From positions 1 through 36,479 of the forward strand of contig NZ_LXQB01000017.1 of NCBI RefSeq assembly GCF_004421185.1: 36,479 bases of DNA, read 5' to 3'. Position numbers and translations under genes: made by a program. Positions 34,214 through 36,479 of the stretch are shown here, in pieces. The stretch is from Methylacidiphilum sp. Yel (GTDB lineage: Bacteria > Verrucomicrobiota > Verrucomicrobiia > Methylacidiphilales > Methylacidiphilaceae). The notes below the pieces were generated by a model. The model did not search any database and had not been told where the DNA came from. It worked only from the letters and a program-made list of their open reading frames with translations. Within the stretch, counting starts at the first letter, position 1. Each line of letters begins with the position of its first letter.

Positions 34214-35152
34214 TTATTTTTTTAACTTTTCTCTGAACCATTGGATTGTCAATTTTAACCCTTCTTCGACATCGACCATAGGTTTCCAGCCCAAATATCG
34301 GATCGCTCTTGTAATATCTGGCCTGCGTTGTTTTGGATCATCCACAGGAAGAGGTTCGAAAACTATCTTTTCGGGTACTCCGGCTAGTCTGCAAATGGTC
34401 TTTGCAAATTCTAGGATAGTCATTTCTTTTGGGTTTCCTAAATTTATGGGTTCATGATAGTCTGAATGGGCAAGAGCCAAAACCCCATCAATCAGATCAG
34501 AAACATAACAGAAACTGCGTGTTTGCGATCCGTTGCCGAAAACCGTTAAAGGTTTTCCTTCCAAAGCTTGAGATATAAAAGCGGGAACCACCCTTCCATC
34601 TCTTAATCTCATACGAGGTCCAAAAGTGTTAAAAATTCTAACAATATAGGTGGGGATTTTATGGACCCGATGATAGGCCATGGTCAAGGCTTCAGCAAAC
34701 CTTTTGGCTTCATCATAAACTCCTCTTGGTCCAATCGGATTGACATTTCCCCAATAGTCTTCGGATTGAGGATGGACAAGAGGATCCCCGTAGCATTCAG
34801 AGGTAGAAGCTAGACAAAAAGAACAGTTTTTAACTTTAGCCATTCCAAGGGTGCGATAGGTTCCTATGGAACCAGCTTTTAAAGTTTGTATTGGCAATTC
34901 GAGATAATCGATTGGACTGGCAGGGGAGGCGAAATGAAAAATGATATCTATTGTACCAGCTATATTGATATATTCAGTCACATCTTGAATGATCAAATCG
35001 AACCTAGGCTCATGCTTTAAGTGTTCTAAATTGGCAAGGTTGCCAGTAATCAGATTATCGATCCCGATGACTCTATAATCCTGGCTTAGCAACTTGTCGA
35101 CTAAATGGCTTCCTAGAAACCCTGCAGCCCCTGTAACTACAGCAACTTTCAT
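34214..35152 (-). CDS. UDP-glucuronate decarboxylase-like NAD epimerase/dehydratase
   Basis: The 312-residue short-chain (extended) dehydrogenase has G8xxG11xxG14 (GAAGFLGSH) for NAD, an Asp after strand 2 (GIDNLITG) and the active-site Y146xxxK150 ([17 protein letters not shown]). [10 protein letters not shown] precedes the Tyr, and [11 protein letters not shown] and [10 protein letters not shown] follow. The pattern is typical of UDP-glucuronate decarboxylase (UXS), which makes UDP-xylose for polysaccharides. A TDP-glucose dehydratase or other epimerase is less likely. A weak hairpin (GAACT/AGTTC, T-run, 34199-34211) follows its stop. Confidence 0.85.
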   Translation of the reverse strand: MKVAVVTGAAGFLGSHLVDKLLSQDYRVIGIDNLITGNLANLEHLKHEPRFDLIIQDVTEYINIAGTIDIIFHFASPASPIDYLELPIQTLKAGSIGTYRTLGMAKVKNCSFCLASTSECYGDPLVHPQSEDYWGNVNPIGPRGVYDEAKRFAEALTMAYHRVHKIPTYIVRIFNTFGPRMRLRDGRVVPAFISQALEGKPLTVFGNGSQTRSFCYVSDLIDGVLALAHSDYHEPINLGNPKEMTILEFAKTICRLAGVPEKIVFEPLPVDDPKQRRPDITRAIRYLGWKPMVDVEEGLKLTIQWFREKLKK

Positions 35153-35439
35153 AGGCTTGTTCGTAAAAAGCTCTTCTTTAAGGCTTCCCTTTTACCTTCT
35201 TTTGTTCAAAAAAAAGTCTTTGAAGGGGATACCGTTCAAAAGAAAAAAGCACAAGAAAATTTAGCAAATTATTTTTATATATTTTTTTATTATCATGAAA
35301 ATGAAGAAGTTGTAAAAGAATTTCCACTATATTGTAATTGAGCGGACTGACGGCAAACCTCCTACATACCACGGCAAGGCTCTATGGATCTCTTAAAAGA
35401 GTGGTTTTTTTCTGGAAGATAATCTTGCATGGCAGAAGT
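35153..35439. other. Intergenic, AT-rich
   Basis: About 285 bases of AT-rich DNA between the epimerase start and the second insertion element. A weak plus-strand hairpin with T-run is present at 35389-35411 (CTCTT/AAGAG). No gene is supported. The epimerase promoter probably lies here. Confidence 0.3.
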
Positions 35440-36479
35440 TGAGGCCGTGCTCCTGAACCTCCTCATGGCTAAAGCCAGGAGGTTCTGGGAAGACACGCCC
35501 AATCCTTGCGCCCCTCCCGCTTGCTTGAGAAGCCAAGCACTGCGACGTGCGCGTTCTAATCGGCGGCTGGCGTTCCCCTTCGGCAGACGGCCCGCTCTGA
35601 CGCCCCGGAGGACGTGGGAGACGGCGACGTCCGGCTCCGCTTGCAGGTTGACCGAAGCTCGACGGCCGCCTGCCGCAGGAGCGGTTCCGCACCCGGCCAC
35701 AGGCCATCTTGTCCTGGTGTGCATCGAGCCTGTCTTCGGAGACGAAGCGAGCAAGGAAGGCGCAAAAGAGCTCCCTTTGGAGGGGCATCAGCCGTAAGTC
35801 GCAGCGGTGGACACGCACAGACAGCGGCTTCTTTTCGATGCGGCCGCTGAGGCATGCCTGCGAGAGCAAGGTAGGACGCTTCGGGAATTCGTAGAGTCTG
35901 CCGCCAGCCCTCTTTGCCTTGCGGCGAACGATGCGGACGAGCATCCCTGGTGGCTTGACCTTCACGCTCCGCCCGAAATTCTTCTTGTAACTTTGATATG
36001 AGATCTTCTCGGTCTTGATGATATTCCCGGTTGTAAGAATCTGATTCGCCAACTCACCGTGGCTTCTCTTGCGCTCGGCTGCAAGGCGTCGCTTAGTTTC
36101 TTTAAGCTGTACTTGAAGAAGCCGATACCGCAAGGAGGCGATCCACCTCTTAAGTGGCTTTCTTCACTGTCCGGTCCTCATTAAAATTGTCCGGGTTGGT
36201 TGCCCGGCGTAAACGGCCAATCGCTCTCTTGACGGGCCTAAGCTTGCGCCAGGATGCTCGACCCTCGGGCAAAACTTCTCCAGGCAAGCCGCGGTCTCCT
36301 CGACGATAGCGACTGTAGAAGGCCAATATCGAGGCAGGCGTTCGCCTCATCGCGTGCCTGCCGGGTCTTCGCAGGCGGCGTCCCTTTCTGGACGAGCGGC
36401 ACCTACCAGCGGTCCTGGCCCCGGATCGTCCATCGAATGACACGGTAGTATTTCGTCTCGGAGGAGAGTGCGGCGGCTT
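35440..36479 (-). mobile_element. Partial GC-rich IS605/IS1341-type element (runs off right edge)
   Basis: From about 35440 the base composition changes abruptly to GC-rich. A 12-bp hairpin with TAAA loop and a 3-base bulge lies at 35455-35485 (GAACCTCC / GGAGGTTC outside TGGC/GCCA). It resembles right-end hairpins of TnpB-only elements, and lies on the 3' side of a TnpB-like gene. The left boundary is estimated from composition. The other end is beyond the window. Confidence 0.7.
35486..36477 (-). pseudogene. TnpB-like (IS1341-type) transposase, frameshifted and partial
   Basis: Fragments of a transposase are visible in successive frames. KYRVIRWTIRGQDRW, then TAG (36403-36405, where Tyr is usual), then VPLVQKGTPPAK and NACLDIG; next STVAIVEETAACLEKFCP in a second frame; then RRATNPDNFNEDRTVKKA in a third; then ERKRSHGELANQIL, KTEKISYQSYKKNFGRSVKV and RVHRCDLRLMPLQREL in the frame that runs to 35393. 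At least three frameshifts and one nonsense codon mean it cannot make an active protein. The N-terminus lies off the window. The zinc-finger part LSQACLSGRIEKKPLS has lost a Cys. Confidence 0.75.

Noticed and set aside
35178..35372. 64-codon frame between the epimerase and the second element
   Set aside because: AT-rich low-complexity sequence, no ribosome site and no homology by eye.
35393..35754. Overlapping frames at the end of the second element read as separate genes
   Set aside because: They are fragments of one frameshifted transposase in different frames.
1..36479. CRISPR array, rRNA or prophage
   Set aside because: No regularly spaced repeats, rRNA-like sequence or phage structural genes were seen.

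Overview
The window looks like a bacterial chromosome segment of low to moderate GC (roughly 40% by eye) with dense, mostly ordinary chromosomal genes and two GC-rich, decayed IS605-type insertions. The combination of a DHOD-like TIM-barrel protein, a double-domain NDK, a DUF1343 protein, a GYF-domain membrane protein and tandem RND pumps suggests a verrucomicrobial genome. My best guess is a Methylacidiphilum-like acidophilic methanotroph. That assignment rests on family resemblance recalled from memory, not on a search.

Layout, left to right. (1) 1-9655: an efflux cluster on the plus strand: TolC-like outer-membrane channel, ECF sigma factor, small secreted Gly-rich protein, and two tandem HAE1-type RND permeases. 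No periplasmic adaptor gene is visible. A perfect 18-bp palindrome precedes the first RND gene. (2) 9656-13204: a 740-bp gene-free stretch with possible RNA structure, then a TonB-dependent receptor closed by a long-looped terminator. (3) 13295-15671: TPR protein, DHOD-like protein and tRNA-Leu(CAA). (4) 15745-19425: a cation:proton antiporter (minus), then dtd with altered catalytic motifs, an ABC ATPase and an ABC-2 permease (plus), then a small membrane protein (minus). (5) 19647-25573: DUF4337 protein, GYF-domain membrane protein, small conserved protein, Mrp/ApbC ATPase plus M50 protease (one minus-strand pair), a divergent DUF1343/NamZ-like protein and a solitary RelE-like protein. (6) 25574-28794: a 590-bp gene-free stretch containing hairpins and a terminator, then malate dehydrogenase (minus), an outer-membrane barrel-like protein (plus) and a DUF202 protein (minus).

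(7) 28826-30615: an IS200/IS605-type element with divergent tnpA and tnpB. Both genes carry in-frame stop codons: tnpB one amber codon before its zinc finger and third RuvC Asp, tnpA two nonsense codons. The element sits between an aspartate aminotransferase gene and the DUF202 gene, which read in the same direction. (8) 30655-35152: a minus-strand run of UDP-glucuronate-decarboxylase-like epimerase, tsaD, a double-domain nucleoside diphosphate kinase and an aminotransferase. (9) 35440-36479: the end of a second GC-rich IS605/IS1341-type transposase pseudogene running off the right edge. A lone IS605-type end hairpin also lies at 71-110.

No clear new defence or biosynthetic system is present. 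The points most worth follow-up are the adaptor-less RND cluster with a Gly-rich insertion in its second pump, the amber-interrupted TnpB, the Dtd with replaced catalytic residues, the double NDK with one catalytic His, and the two structured gene-free stretches.
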